Source of the DNA: an uncultured Clostridia bacterium
Lineage (GTDB): Bacteria > Bacillota > Clostridia > Oscillospirales > Ruminococcaceae
Direction: 5' to 3'
NCBI GenBank assembly: GCA_947168885.1
Contig: CAMVNQ010000007.1
Coordinates: forward strand, 62,001 to 126,000
Length of the DNA: 64,000 bases
The translations under genes and the position numbers were made by a program. The notes beneath the pieces are model-generated. The model was not told the DNA's origin. It saw nothing but the letters and a program-made list of their open reading frames with translations, and searched no databases. Of the stretch, positions 42,147 through 50,944 are shown in pieces. How positions within the stretch are numbered: position 1 is the first letter of the stretch; every line of letters starts with the position of its first letter.

Positions 42147-44462
42147 GTGCCGGCGATGAAAAAAAGTAACAGTTCGCAGATATTATTCGGTGTAAGGTGT
42201 GTTCTTATTGCGCTCGTTCTTCTTTCTATCTCCGGCTCATTCATATACAATTATATTACCCAGGGAAGCATATCTCTGATAGACCTCGCAATACGCGCAG
42301 TCGGTCTTGCCTGTGGAATTGCTGTCCTGTTCTTTGAGATCAAGACGTATATGAAGCTCTATAACGAGGGTGTCCGCGAAATATACAGAGAACAGAATGT
42401 TGAGCTCGACAAGCTCGATAAGTTCAAGCAGCTCGTCAACAAGAATGAGTTCGTTTATAACTTTCAGCCTATCGTAAACGCCCGGAACGGTGAGATATTC
42501 GCTTATGAAGTGCTTATGCGCACCGCCGATGAGATAGGTTTGAAGCCGCTTGAGGTGCTGAAGTACGCAGAGATCAGCAATATGCTGTATAACGTCGAAA
42601 GAAGCACATTCTTCAACGTTCTCAAATACTATAAAGACCACCTTTCCGATTTCGGAGACAAGAAGATTTTTATCAACAGCATACCGAGCGTTATACTGCC
42701 GGATTCCGAGCTTTCAAAGCTCCAGAGCCTGTACGCCGACATCTCGGAAAATGTCGTTGTAGAAATACTCGAAAACGACGATGATGATGACAACACGATC
42801 GCAGCGTTCGATAACCTCCGTAACATACTCAACTGCAATATAGCGGTCGATGACTACGGAAGCGGCTACTCGAACGATATGAAGGTGCTCAACAACAACC
42901 CGAACTTCATAAAGATCGATATGTCGCTTATAACTTCGATAGATACCGACTCGAAGAAGCAGCTCCTCGTATCCAACCTGATAAAGTTCGGTAAGAAGTA
43001 CAACATCAAGATACTTGCCGAAGGTGTTGAAACGAAGGAAGAACTCGCGAAGGTGATCGAGCTCGGAGTTGATCTGATACAGGGCTTCTATACGGCGAAA
43101 CCGTCCAAGGATGTTGTGAGCGGCATCGACGAAAATATCAGGGAATTCATTTCCGAGGAGAATATACGCCTTTCAAAGCTCAATAAAGAGAACCGCTTCT
43201 ATGAGGCTTATGAGGGCGAGATCATCAACCTGTTCAATCTTTCCCTTGAAAAGTTCGCGGGAGTTTATGTCCCGAGCGGAACTGTTCGTTTCCTCGGTAC
43301 CAAGACCAATATCGTCGATATGGTCATAAGGACTGCCGACGGCTCCGACACCATGCTCATTTTTGAGAACGTAAACATAAAGGGTGCTACCGAGACTACG
43401 GTTCAGGTCGGCAACAACGCTAAAGCCACAGTAGTACTTGAAGGCGATAATACATTCAACAAAGAGGGTATTTACGTTCCGCCGACATCGGTACTTACGA
43501 TTACAGGCGACGGTAACCTTAACATCAAGAATAACCGCAACGGCGGCGTAGGCATAGGCTCTAACTTCGAGAAGCCTTACGGTACTATCATCATTGATAC
43601 GCAGGGCTCAGTTACCGTCGATTCTTCCGGCGACAAGATAGTCTGCATAGGCGGCGGAGAAAACGGTTCCGGCTCACAGATCAGGATTCTGAACGGAAAT
43701 ATCCACGTTACTGCACGCGGCATTTACGCGGTTGGTGTGGGAAGCGCGACCGGAGATACGGATATATGCATTGAGCGTGGAGAGCTCCATTCTCAGTGTA
43801 TCGCGAACGAAGCCGTATCTGTCGGTTCAATGTTCGGAACGATCAATATCCGTATAAGCGGCTACCTTGATCTTGTAACTGACGGTGAGCGTGCAACGGG
43901 TATCGGCGTTCTCAACGGCGGAAGCGGTGCTGTCGAAATATCCGGCGGCGAGACCAATTCCGTTATCCACGGTGACATCGGAACGGCGGTCGGCTCTCTT
44001 GGCGGAAGGGTAGATGTCAACCTTATCGGCGGAAGAGTTCACGCTCATTCCGAGGGTACAAGAGTATGCGGCATAGGCGCGCTCGATGCGGGCGGTACCG
44101 TTCATATTTCCGGCGGCGTAGTAATTACCGGTGTCAAGTCCGCTGAACCTATATGGATAGGAAGCGCGGAGAAGAAGCCGATAATTACCGGCGGAAATGT
44201 AATTCTCGATAACAACGGCTCGATAACCGCGGTAAATTCTGCGGGCGAGGAACTTGTTCTCTATCGTATGAAGGGTGCTCCGTCATACAACGAGAATATC
44301 ACTACCATAGAAGGAAGCTACACTTACCGCGCACAGCGCGACGAACGCTCCGGCGAACTGTGTGTGTACGTCCCGGAACGCGTGCGTGAGCGCATAGCCC
44401 GTAATATGGCAATGAATACAGAGGCTCAGAATAATAACAGTTTTCAGATGATGAGCGGCTGA
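42147..44462 (+). CDS. Membrane EAL-domain phosphodiesterase fused to a beta-solenoid-like region
   Basis: The 771-aa protein has two membrane helices at about residues 12-32 and 42-62, a coiled segment, and an EAL domain at about 95-345. The EAL signature reads EVL, but the metal and catalytic residues appear kept: Asn in FINSIPS, Glu in VVEILEND, DD in VDDYGSGYS, Lys in FIKIDMSLI, Glu in LAEGVETKEE and Gln in IQGFYTAKPS. It should therefore hydrolyse cyclic di-GMP. Residues from about 385 to 730 are Gly-rich strand repeats (GGVGIGSNFEKPYGTIIID and similar), as in beta-helix carbohydrate-binding proteins. The start may be GTG 42147 or ATG 42156. Confidence 0.85.
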   Translation: MPAMKKSNSSQILFGVRCVLIALVLLSISGSFIYNYITQGSISLIDLAIRAVGLACGIAVLFFEIKTYMKLYNEGVREIYREQNVELDKLDKFKQLVNKNEFVYNFQPIVNARNGEIFAYEVLMRTADEIGLKPLEVLKYAEISNMLYNVERSTFFNVLKYYKDHLSDFGDKKIFINSIPSVILPDSELSKLQSLYADISENVVVEILENDDDDDNTIAAFDNLRNILNCNIAVDDYGSGYSNDMKVLNNNPNFIKIDMSLITSIDTDSKKQLLVSNLIKFGKKYNIKILAEGVETKEELAKVIELGVDLIQGFYTAKPSKDVVSGIDENIREFISEENIRLSKLNKENRFYEAYEGEIINLFNLSLEKFAGVYVPSGTVRFLGTKTNIVDMVIRTADGSDTMLIFENVNIKGATETTVQVGNNAKATVVLEGDNTFNKEGIYVPPTSVLTITGDGNLNIKNNRNGGVGIGSNFEKPYGTIIIDTQGSVTVDSSGDKIVCIGGGENGSGSQIRILNGNIHVTARGIYAVGVGSATGDTDICIERGELHSQCIANEAVSVGSMFGTINIRISGYLDLVTDGERATGIGVLNGGSGAVEISGGETNSVIHGDIGTAVGSLGGRVDVNLIGGRVHAHSEGTRVCGIGALDAGGTVHISGGVVITGVKSAEPIWIGSAEKKPIITGGNVILDNNGSITAVNSAGEELVLYRMKGAPSYNENITTIEGSYTYRAQRDERSGELCVYVPERVRERIARNMAMNTEAQNNNSFQMMSG

Positions 44463-44474
44463 TGACAAAAAATA

Positions 44475-44510
44475 ACCGCCTTCGGGAAGTGTGAACCGAA
44501 GGCGGTTTTA
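44475..44510 (+). terminator. Terminator of the EAL-solenoid gene
   Basis: AACCGCCTTCGG and CCGAAGGCGGTT pair perfectly and are followed by TTTT. Confidence 0.92.
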
Positions 44511-44515
44511 TTATG

Positions 44516-44534
44516 GGTTTTTAGAGGTTCCCTT
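44516..44534. repeat. Solitary terminus of the 36.7-kb MITE-like element
   Basis: GGGTTTTTAGAGGTTCCCT is the exact reverse complement of the left end of the element at 36747-36765. The rest of the element is missing here. It sits between the terminator of the EAL gene and the end of the UPF0210 gene, so it is either a relic or a short independent repeat. Confidence 0.7.
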
Positions 44535-44539
44535 ATGTT

Positions 44540-45898
44540 TCAGTTTTTCAGGCTCTGGAGTGGAGCAGGGATGTGTCCGCCGCGGCTTATAAACTTCGCA
44601 GGGGAGAATCTGTTGACCGGCATTACCGGACCGCTTCCGAACAGACCGCCGAATTCAAGCGTTTCGCCCTCTTTCATTCCAATAGCGGGGATAACACGGA
44701 CAGCGGTCGTTTTGCTGTTTACCATGCCTATTGCCGCTTCATCGGCGATGATAGCGGAGATGACATCATCCGGAGTATCGCCCGGAATTACGATCATATC
44801 GAGACCAACGGAGCATACCGCTGTCATGGCTTCAAGCTTTTCAAGCCGCAGCGAACCCGCATTCACCGCGTCTATCATACCTGCGTCCTCCGAAACCGGG
44901 ATAAATGCGCCCGAAAGTCCGCCTACGCGTGAGGAAGCCATTACGCCGCCCTTCTTTACCGCGTCGTTGAGCAGAGCGAGTGCGGCTGTTGTTCCGTAGG
45001 CACCGCAGCTTTCAAGTCCGATCTCTTCGAGGATGTGGGCTACCGAGTCGCCGACCGCGGGAGTGGGTGCAAGCGACAGATCAACGATACCGAACGGAAC
45101 GCCGAGTATCTTGCTTGCTTCTGTGCCGACGAGCTGACCCATGCGAGTTACCTTAAATGCAGTCTTCTTGATCGTATCTGCGATCTCGTCTATCGTCGCG
45201 TCAGGCATTTTTGCGATAGCGGCTCTTACAACGCCGGGTCCGCTTACGCCGACATTTATAACGCAGTCCGCTTCACCGACACCGTGGAAAGCGCCCGCCA
45301 TGAACGGGTTATCCTCGACCGCATTGCAGAACACGACTATCTTTGCTGCGCCGAAGCAGTGGTCTTTGGCAGTAGCTTCGCTTGCCTGCTTTATGATCTT
45401 ACCCATAAGTGCGACGGCGTTCATATTGATACCGGCGCGTGTCGAACCGACGTTTACGGACGAGCAAACTTTCGTGGTCGTTGAAAGAGCTTCGGGAATG
45501 CTTTCGATGAGTTCTTTGTCACCTGCGGAGAAGCCCTTGTGTACAAGTGCCGAGTAACCGCCGACATAATTTACGCCGGTCTCGTCGGCTACCTTCTGGA
45601 GCGTCTGAGCGAACTTCACGGGGCTGCCTTTAGTTGCCGCCGCGAGCATAGCTATCGGAGTAACGGAAAGGCGCTTGTTGATGATCGGGATACCGTAGCG
45701 CTTTTCGATGTCTTCGCCGGTCTTTACATGGTTGCAGGCAAGACGCATCATCTTGTCATAGACTTTGGTGCACGCCTTGTCTATGTCGCTGTCGATACAG
45801 TCGAGAAGGCTGATACCCATGGTTATTGTACGGATATCGAGGTTTTCCTCCTGTATCATCTTTATCGTTTCGAGAATATCATTTGAATTTAAAATCAT
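44540..45898 (-). CDS. UPF0210 (PFL/DUF711) family protein
   Basis: The 452-aa cytosolic protein matches the UPF0210 family, which is distantly related to glycyl-radical enzyme folds: an N-terminal [17 protein letters not shown], then [20 protein letters not shown] and a Gly-rich C-terminal half. Its function is unknown. It lies directly downstream of the UPF0237 ACT-domain gene; the two are next to each other in many Firmicutes, which suggests a joint role, perhaps with the ACT protein sensing an amino acid. Confidence 0.9.
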   Translation of the reverse strand: MILNSNDILETIKMIQEENLDIRTITMGISLLDCIDSDIDKACTKVYDKMMRLACNHVKTGEDIEKRYGIPIINKRLSVTPIAMLAAATKGSPVKFAQTLQKVADETGVNYVGGYSALVHKGFSAGDKELIESIPEALSTTTKVCSSVNVGSTRAGINMNAVALMGKIIKQASEATAKDHCFGAAKIVVFCNAVEDNPFMAGAFHGVGEADCVINVGVSGPGVVRAAIAKMPDATIDEIADTIKKTAFKVTRMGQLVGTEASKILGVPFGIVDLSLAPTPAVGDSVAHILEEIGLESCGAYGTTAALALLNDAVKKGGVMASSRVGGLSGAFIPVSEDAGMIDAVNAGSLRLEKLEAMTAVCSVGLDMIVIPGDTPDDVISAIIADEAAIGMVNSKTTAVRVIPAIGMKEGETLEFGGLFGSGPVMPVNRFSPAKFISRGGHIPAPLQSLKN

Positions 45899-45969
45899 TT
45901 CTGTATGATCCCTTTACTTTGTTTTTGATTTTGTCCCTTTCACCGCATGAGGCGGTGTAAAGAACACGG

Positions 45970-46239
45970 TCATATACGGTGCATAGCATTGAATATGTCT
46001 TCGTGCATAACGTGGATCTGAAGACCCATTTCCTCGCCGGCTTTGGTAAGCTTATCCGCAAGCTCGGTGTAGTGATCCTCGCACTTCGTGATGTCGATAA
46101 GCATCGTCATAGCAAAAAGGTCCTGCATTATCGTCTGTGTAACGTCCATGACGTTCGCGTTCGCTTCCGCACATATCGTGCATATCTTCGCAAGGATACC
46201 TACCGTGTCCTTGCCTATTACCGCAACTACTGCTCTCAT
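45970..46239 (-). CDS. UPF0237 ACT-domain protein
   Basis: The real gene is the last third of the long track ORF: ATG 46239 has AAAGGAA upstream and gives 89 aa, a single ACT domain starting MRAVVAVIGKDTVGILAKI. ACT domains bind amino acids and this family resembles GcvR. It is the first gene of an operon with UPF0210 and has its own promoter, divergent from the histidinol phosphatase gene. Confidence 0.88.
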   Translation of the reverse strand: MRAVVAVIGKDTVGILAKICTICAEANANVMDVTQTIMQDLFAMTMLIDITKCEDHYTELADKLTKAGEEMGLQIHVMHEDIFNAMHRI

Positions 46240-46375
46240 ACTGTTATTTCCTTTCGTTCGGGATTTTTCTGTTTCTGCGGGGATAAAGACCGGCTTTATC
46301 TGCTGTATGCATTCGCTTTGCTGTCGGCAGGTGAAATGCGGCAGTCCTGACCCGCAAATTACAATTACAGCAATT

Positions 46376-46404
46376 ATTATACTATATTTTTTCAAAAAAG
46401 TAAA
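46376..46404 (-). promoter_or_regulatory. Sigma-A promoter of the UPF0237-UPF0210 operon
   Basis: On the minus strand TTTACT (46404-46399) and TATAAT (46381-46376) have a 17-bp spacer. Confidence 0.65.
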
Positions 46405-46412
46405 GATTTTTA

Positions 46413-46441
46413 TGGACAAAATTTGAAAAATATAGTATAAT
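46413..46441 (+). promoter_or_regulatory. Sigma-A promoter of the histidinol phosphatase gene
   Basis: TGGACA (46413-46418) and TATAAT (46436-46441) have a 17-bp spacer. It is back to back with the UPF0237 promoter, with only eight bases between the two -35 boxes. Confidence 0.7.
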
Positions 46442-46476
46442 AGACATAATGGTTTATGAAATGGCGGTGAGAAGAG

Positions 46477-47283
46477 TTGATACCCTTTGATCTTCATACG
46501 CACTGCACTCTGTCTTTTGACGGTAAAAGCAGCGCGGAGGATATGGTAAGGCGAGCCGCAGAGCTCGGGGTAAAGCATTACGCCCTTACCGACCACGTTG
46601 ATCTCGGTGACCATGCTGACCCCGATTTTGACCTCGAAGCCACGGTAAGCGGCGCGAAAAAGCTGCTCCCCGCGCTGCGGGAAAAGTACGCGGACAGCAT
46701 AGACCTGCTGTACGGTGTCGAGCTCGGACAGTTCGTCCACGCGCCGGAGCTTGCGAAAAAGCTGCTCTCGGAGAACGATTATGACTTCGTTATCGGCTCA
46801 ACGCACAATATCCGCGGATATGATGATTTCTATTTCCTCGATTATAAAGAATATGACCCGTTCAGGCTTCTCGGAACGTATTTCGACGAGCTTCTTGAAA
46901 GCGCCGAGACAGCGGATTTCGACGTTATGGGGCATATCACCTACCCGCTGCGCTATATCACCGGCGATTTCGGCATAAATGTCGATCTTTCGCAGTACGC
47001 ACCCATAATCGACGAGATTCTGCGTGCTCTTATAAAACGCGGCAGGGGCATAGAGATAAACACGTCCGGACTTCGCCAGAAGTTCGGAAGGATATTCCCC
47101 GACGAGTGGATAGTAAAGCGTTACCGCGAGCTTGGCGGCTTGATACTCACGATAGGCTCCGATGCGCACTGCACCGACGATCTCGGAAAGGGAATAGACG
47201 AGGGTATAGCGGTGGCGAAGGCTGCCGGTTTTGACAGGATAGCAATATTCAAATACAGAAAGCCAACATTTATCAGAATATAG
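46477..47283 (+). CDS. PHP-family histidinol-phosphatase
   Basis: The 268-aa protein has the PHP motifs FDLHTHCTLSFDGKSS, LTDHVDLG, GSTHNI and GSDAHC of the HisJ/HisK histidinol-phosphatases, which make histidinol from its phosphate in histidine synthesis. No other his gene is nearby. The start is TTG 46477 with GGTGAGAAG upstream. The Lrp gene follows after 15 bases. Confidence 0.85.
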   Translation: MIPFDLHTHCTLSFDGKSSAEDMVRRAAELGVKHYALTDHVDLGDHADPDFDLEATVSGAKKLLPALREKYADSIDLLYGVELGQFVHAPELAKKLLSENDYDFVIGSTHNIRGYDDFYFLDYKEYDPFRLLGTYFDELLESAETADFDVMGHITYPLRYITGDFGINVDLSQYAPIIDEILRALIKRGRGIEINTSGLRQKFGRIFPDEWIVKRYRELGGLILTIGSDAHCTDDLGKGIDEGIAVAKAAGFDRIAIFKYRKPTFIRI

Positions 47284-47298
47284 AAAGGAAGAATAACT

Positions 47299-47778
47299 AT
47301 GAACAAGCTTGTTGAACTTTTAAGAAAAAACGCGCGGCTTACGAACGACGAGCTCGCGGTGATGCTCGGCAAGACGCCCGCAGAGATCGAGAAGGAGATA
47401 ACCGACCTTGAAAATCAGGGTCTCGTTATCGGCTATTCAGCCGTAATCAACGAGGAAGAAGCTGACCGCAACTGCGTGACAGCGTTCATCGAGATCAAGG
47501 TTACTCCGCTCGCAGAACACGGCTACAATGAGATAGCAACTATGCTCGCGCAGTACAAGGAGGTCGATTCCGTCTATCTGATGAGCGGTTCTTTCGACCT
47601 GTCGGTCACTATCCGCGGCACCAACCTCCGTGAAGTCGCACTTTTTGTCTCTGATAAGCTCGCGCCTATCGAGGGCGTCCTCTCGACGACCACGCACTTC
47701 ATACTCCGCCGCTACAAGGAGAAGGGAATTGAGTTCCCGCTTGTCGAGGACGACGAAAGGGGTATGGTGGGTCCGTGA
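47299..47778 (+). CDS. Lrp/AsnC-family transcriptional regulator
   Basis: The 159-aa protein has an N-terminal helix-turn-helix (about 5-55: ARLTNDELAVMLGKTPAEIEKEI) and a C-terminal RAM ligand domain (about 70-145: VDSVYLMSGSFDLSVTIRG). It probably responds to an amino acid. Its stop overlaps the start of an aminotransferase gene, so it likely regulates or senses the product of that enzyme. AAAGGAAG precedes the ATG. Confidence 0.92.
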   Translation: MNKLVELLRKNARLTNDELAVMLGKTPAEIEKEITDLENQGLVIGYSAVINEEEADRNCVTAFIEIKVTPLAEHGYNEIATMLAQYKEVDSVYLMSGSFDLSVTIRGTNLREVALFVSDKLAPIEGVLSTTTHFILRRYKEKGIEFPLVEDDERGMVGP

Positions 47779-48950
47779 TGAACTACGAAGAAATACTTTC
47801 AAAGAAAACTCAGGCGATAAAGTTCTCCGGTATCCGTAAGTTTTTCGATATTGCCGCTTCCGTAAAGGACGTTATCAGCCTTTCCGTCGGTGAGCCCGAT
47901 TTCAAGACCCCGTTCATTATCCGAAAGGAAGCTATACGCACTCTTGAAAAGGGTAAGACCGCCTATACCTCGAATGCCGGTCTCGATACGCTGAGAGGCG
48001 CTATTGCCGGCTATCTGAACGAGACTATCGGCGTCGAGTACGACCCGAAGCATGAGATCATCGTGACTGTCGGTGGCTCGGAGGCTATCGACGCGGCATT
48101 CCGTGCTATCCTCGATCCGGGCGACGAAGTCCTTGTATGTGAGCCGAGCTTTGTATGCTATGACCCGCTTATCCGTCTTGCGGACGGTATTCCCGTACCT
48201 ATCGAGACGAAACAGGAGGATAAGTTCAAACTCACACCCGAGCTGCTTCTCGCGAAGATTACACCAAAAACGAAGGTGCTCGTTCTGCCTTTCCCGAATA
48301 ACCCCACCGGTGCGGTAATGCGCAGGGACGACCTTGAAAAGATTGCGGAAGTGCTTCGTGACAAGAACATCATCGTTCTTTCCGACGAGATATATTCCGA
48401 GCTGACATACGGCGATGTGAAGCACGTTTCCATTTCCGAGCTCGACGGTATGCGCGAGCGCACTATCGTAATAAACGGCTTCTCGAAGGCTTTCGCAATG
48501 ACGGGCTGGAGACTCGGCTTTGCCGCAGGTCCCGCGCCGATAATCACACAGATGCTCAAGATACACCAGTACGGCATCATGAGTGCTCCGACAGTGAGCC
48601 AGTATGCCGCAGTGACCGCGCTTCGTGAATGTCGTGAGGACATCGACTATATGGTCGGCGAGTATGATATGCGCAGAAAGCTCATCGTCAACGGCTTCAA
48701 CGAAATGGGACTTGAATGCTTCGAGCCCGAGGGCGCGTTCTACGTTTTCCCGTGTATCAAGTCCACCGGACTTTCATCACAGGAGTTCTGCCTGAAGCTC
48801 ATTGAGCAGAAGAAAGTCGCTGTCGTACCGGGCGATGCGTTCGGTGAGTGCGGTGAGGGCTATATCCGCGTAAGCTATGCGTATTCTATAAACCATATAC
48901 TGCTCGCGCTGAAGCGTATCAAGGAGTTCATAAATGAGCTTGACCGTTAA
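47778..48950 (+). CDS. Class I/II pyridoxal phosphate aminotransferase
   Basis: I use ATG 47778, adjacent to the track GTG 47775; both overlap the Lrp stop. The 390-aa enzyme has the fold type I features SLSVGEPDFKTP, the cofactor Lys in NGFSKAFAMTGWRLG and the substrate-carboxylate Arg in GYIRVSYA. It resembles the aspartate/aromatic aminotransferases paired with Lrp genes in Clostridia. The amino donor cannot be named. It overlaps ispE by 17 bases. Confidence 0.92.
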   Translation: MNYEEILSKKTQAIKFSGIRKFFDIAASVKDVISLSVGEPDFKTPFIIRKEAIRTLEKGKTAYTSNAGLDTLRGAIAGYLNETIGVEYDPKHEIIVTVGGSEAIDAAFRAILDPGDEVLVCEPSFVCYDPLIRLADGIPVPIETKQEDKFKLTPELLLAKITPKTKVLVLPFPNNPTGAVMRRDDLEKIAEVLRDKNIIVLSDEIYSELTYGDVKHVSISELDGMRERTIVINGFSKAFAMTGWRLGFAAGPAPIITQMLKIHQYGIMSAPTVSQYAAVTALRECREDIDYMVGEYDMRRKLIVNGFNEMGLECFEPEGAFYVFPCIKSTGLSSQEFCLKLIEQKKVAVVPGDAFGECGEGYIRVSYAYSINHILLALKRIKEFINELDR

Positions 48951-49767
48951 AGCTTACGCGAAGATAAATCTCTGGCTCGACATAACAGGGCGGCGCAGCG
49001 ACGGCTATCACACGCTCAACACCGTCATGCGGCGCATAGACCTGTACGACGACGTAGTGATCACTACCCGCTCGGGAAGCGACATCACCGTTTCGTGCAG
49101 TTCCCCCGATATCCCGTCTGACGAGCGGAACATAGCCTATAAGGCGGCTGCCGCGTTCATTTCCGGCACGCAAAAGAACATAAGTGTGGATATACGCATA
49201 AATAAGCGCATCCCTGTCGGTGCGGGACTCGGCGGTTCAAGCGCTGACGGCGCGGCTGTGCTCATTGCGCTCAACGAACTGTACGGACGCAGGTTTGATA
49301 CCGAAGAACTCTGTCGTATAGGCGCGCGGCTCGGTGCAGACGTTCCTTTCTGCATAACAGGAGGAACAGCGCGCTGTACCGGTATAGGTGAAATAACAGA
49401 ACCCTTGACGTGTTCGGATTTCGCGGCTCTTATTGCCGTACCGCCTTTCGCGTGCCTTACGGCAAAGGCGTATAAGCAGTACGACGTGTCTCCGATACCG
49501 GAGAAGTCGGGATTTGACGCATACTGTAACAGCATCGGCAGCAGCCTTTCATCGCTTGCAGGCGGTGTGTACAACGTGTTCGAGACGCTTTATGACGACG
49601 ACAGGATAACCGCTCTCAAAGACAGCCTTATCGCTGCGGGAGCACTCGGTGCGTGCATGAGCGGGAGCGGCAGCGCGGTGTTCGGAATATTCCCCGATAT
49701 TGAAAGCGCGAAGTCTGCTTCGGAAAAGCTTGACTGCAAAACAAAATTCGCTGTCGAAGCAATTTAG
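48934..49767 (+). CDS. ispE: 4-diphosphocytidyl-2-C-methyl-D-erythritol kinase
   Basis: The 277-aa protein has the GHMP kinase motifs: VKAYAKINLWLDITGRRSDGYH at the start, the ATP-binding PVGAGLGGSSADGAA around residue 90, and the C-terminal GACMSGSGSAVFG. It phosphorylates the CDP-ME intermediate of the MEP isoprenoid pathway. It overlaps the upstream aminotransferase gene, a translational rather than metabolic link. Confidence 0.96.
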   Translation: MSLTVKAYAKINLWLDITGRRSDGYHTLNTVMRRIDLYDDVVITTRSGSDITVSCSSPDIPSDERNIAYKAAAAFISGTQKNISVDIRINKRIPVGAGLGGSSADGAAVLIALNELYGRRFDTEELCRIGARLGADVPFCITGGTARCTGIGEITEPLTCSDFAALIAVPPFACLTAKAYKQYDVSPIPEKSGFDAYCNSIGSSLSSLAGGVYNVFETLYDDDRITALKDSLIAAGALGACMSGSGSAVFGIFPDIESAKSASEKLDCKTKFAVEAI

Positions 49768-49770
49768 GTA

Positions 49771-49799
49771 TTGCAATTTCTTTAGAGTTATGCTATAAT
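49771..49799 (+). promoter_or_regulatory. Sigma-A promoter of the Asp23/YloU-like gene
   Basis: TTGCAA (49771-49776) and TATAAT (49794-49799) have a 17-bp spacer, starting three bases after the ispE stop. Confidence 0.75.
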
Positions 49800-49825
49800 A
49801 ATTTTTTGTGCAGGAGGACTGTGTT

Positions 49826-50185
49826 ATGATAGTTGTTCACAATCATCTTGGCGGTATCGAGTTCACAAGATCGTTCTTTGTCTCGCTCATCGCAAACACG
49901 ACAACAAGTTGTTTCGGCGTTTCGGCTATGAACGCTTCAACTCCTTCGGAAAGGTTTGCCGAGCTTGTCCCGTTCGTAGGGAAGCTGTTTGACATCAACA
50001 AAGGTGTCGATGTCCGTATAAAGAACAGCAAGGTCTGCATAGGCATACATATCTCCGTTATGTACGGCGTTAATGTTTCGGCTGTTGTAGCGAGCATCAA
50101 GAATAAGCTCCGTTACGCTGTCGAGGAGCAGACAAGGCTGTCTGTTGACAAGATCGACGTTTATATCGACGGACTTACTAACTAA
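49826..50185 (+). CDS. Asp23/Gls24 family protein (YloU-like)
   Basis: The start is ATG 49826 after CAGGAGG; the track start is 18 bases upstream. The 119-aa protein has the Asp23/Gls24 pattern: an N-terminal segment with SFFVSLIANTTTSCFGVSAM, a central GVDVRIKNSKVCIGIHISVMYG and a C-terminal KIDVYIDGL. Such proteins sit at the membrane and are linked to envelope stress and lipid supply. In Firmicutes yloU commonly stands before the fakA-like yloV gene; here a flavodoxin gene lies between them. Confidence 0.85.
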   Translation: MIVVHNHLGGIEFTRSFFVSLIANTTTSCFGVSAMNASTPSERFAELVPFVGKLFDINKGVDVRIKNSKVCIGIHISVMYGVNVSAVVASIKNKLRYAVEEQTRLSVDKIDVYIDGLTN

Positions 50186-50291
50186 TGCATTATTCATAAT
50201 GGATGTGTTGCTTCACGCCGATTTCTGAATCGTGACAAGTGAGTTATCTTGTGCGTTGAAAGATGAATTGTGCATTGAAAAAGGTGGCAAT

Positions 50292-50786
50292 ATGAAAGAT
50301 ACGCTTTTCGTATATTACTCTCTTGAGGGTAATACAGAGTTCGCTGCGCAGACAGCAGCAGCTGCTGCTGAAATGGACGTAGAACGGCTCATACCCGTTA
50401 AGGAGCCTCCGAAAAAGGGCTTCGGAAAGTTCTTCTGGGGCGGACAGAGTGTTGTTATGCATCATACGCCGGAGCTCGAACAGCTTAAATTCGATGCGTC
50501 GGCTTACAAGAACATAATCTTCGGTTTTCCGGTATGGGCAAGCTCATATCCGCCGGCAATAGCGACTTACCTCAAATTCCATAAGCCGGAAGGGAAGAAC
50601 TGCTGGATAATTGCCTGTTCGGCGGGCGGGAACGCAGTCAAGGCAATCAGAAAGATAACCGACGCTCTCGAAGGCAACACTGTCGTCGATACGCTGAGCC
50701 TTCAGGATCCCGCTCATGACAAAGAGAAAAACGCAAAGATCATAACCGGATTCATCAATAAGAATTTCGGCAAAAGCGAAGAATGA
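50292..50786 (+). CDS. Flavodoxin-family protein
   Basis: ATG 50292 follows AAGGTGG; the track start is 60 bases upstream. The 164-aa protein has the FMN phosphate-binding loop YYSLEGNTE near the N-terminus, FGFPVWASSYPPAI in the middle and a C-terminal helix. It is a flavodoxin-like reductase or electron carrier; the partner is unknown. It separates the YloU-like and FakA-like genes. Confidence 0.85.
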   Translation: MKDTLFVYYSLEGNTEFAAQTAAAAAEMDVERLIPVKEPPKKGFGKFFWGGQSVVMHHTPELEQLKFDASAYKNIIFGFPVWASSYPPAIATYLKFHKPEGKNCWIIACSAGGNAVKAIRKITDALEGNTVVDTLSLQDPAHDKEKNAKIITGFINKNFGKSEE

Positions 50787-50944
50787 ATAATGCTACTGCT
50801 TTGCAGTATCTTTATATCTGCACGGTATCCCTGTGATACTGCGCGAAGCCAATAAAAGTCTTTCGGACGAGAAGATGGATTCGGGAGAGGGGAGACCCTT
50901 TCTTCAGAAATAGTCTCTCTTCACCGAGCAAAGGAAGTGTTGAT

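Noticed and set aside
46240-46740. N-terminal extension of the UPF0237 ORF in the track
   Set aside because: It overlaps the promoters and the divergent histidinol phosphatase gene. The ACT domain starts cleanly at ATG 46239 with its own ribosome site.
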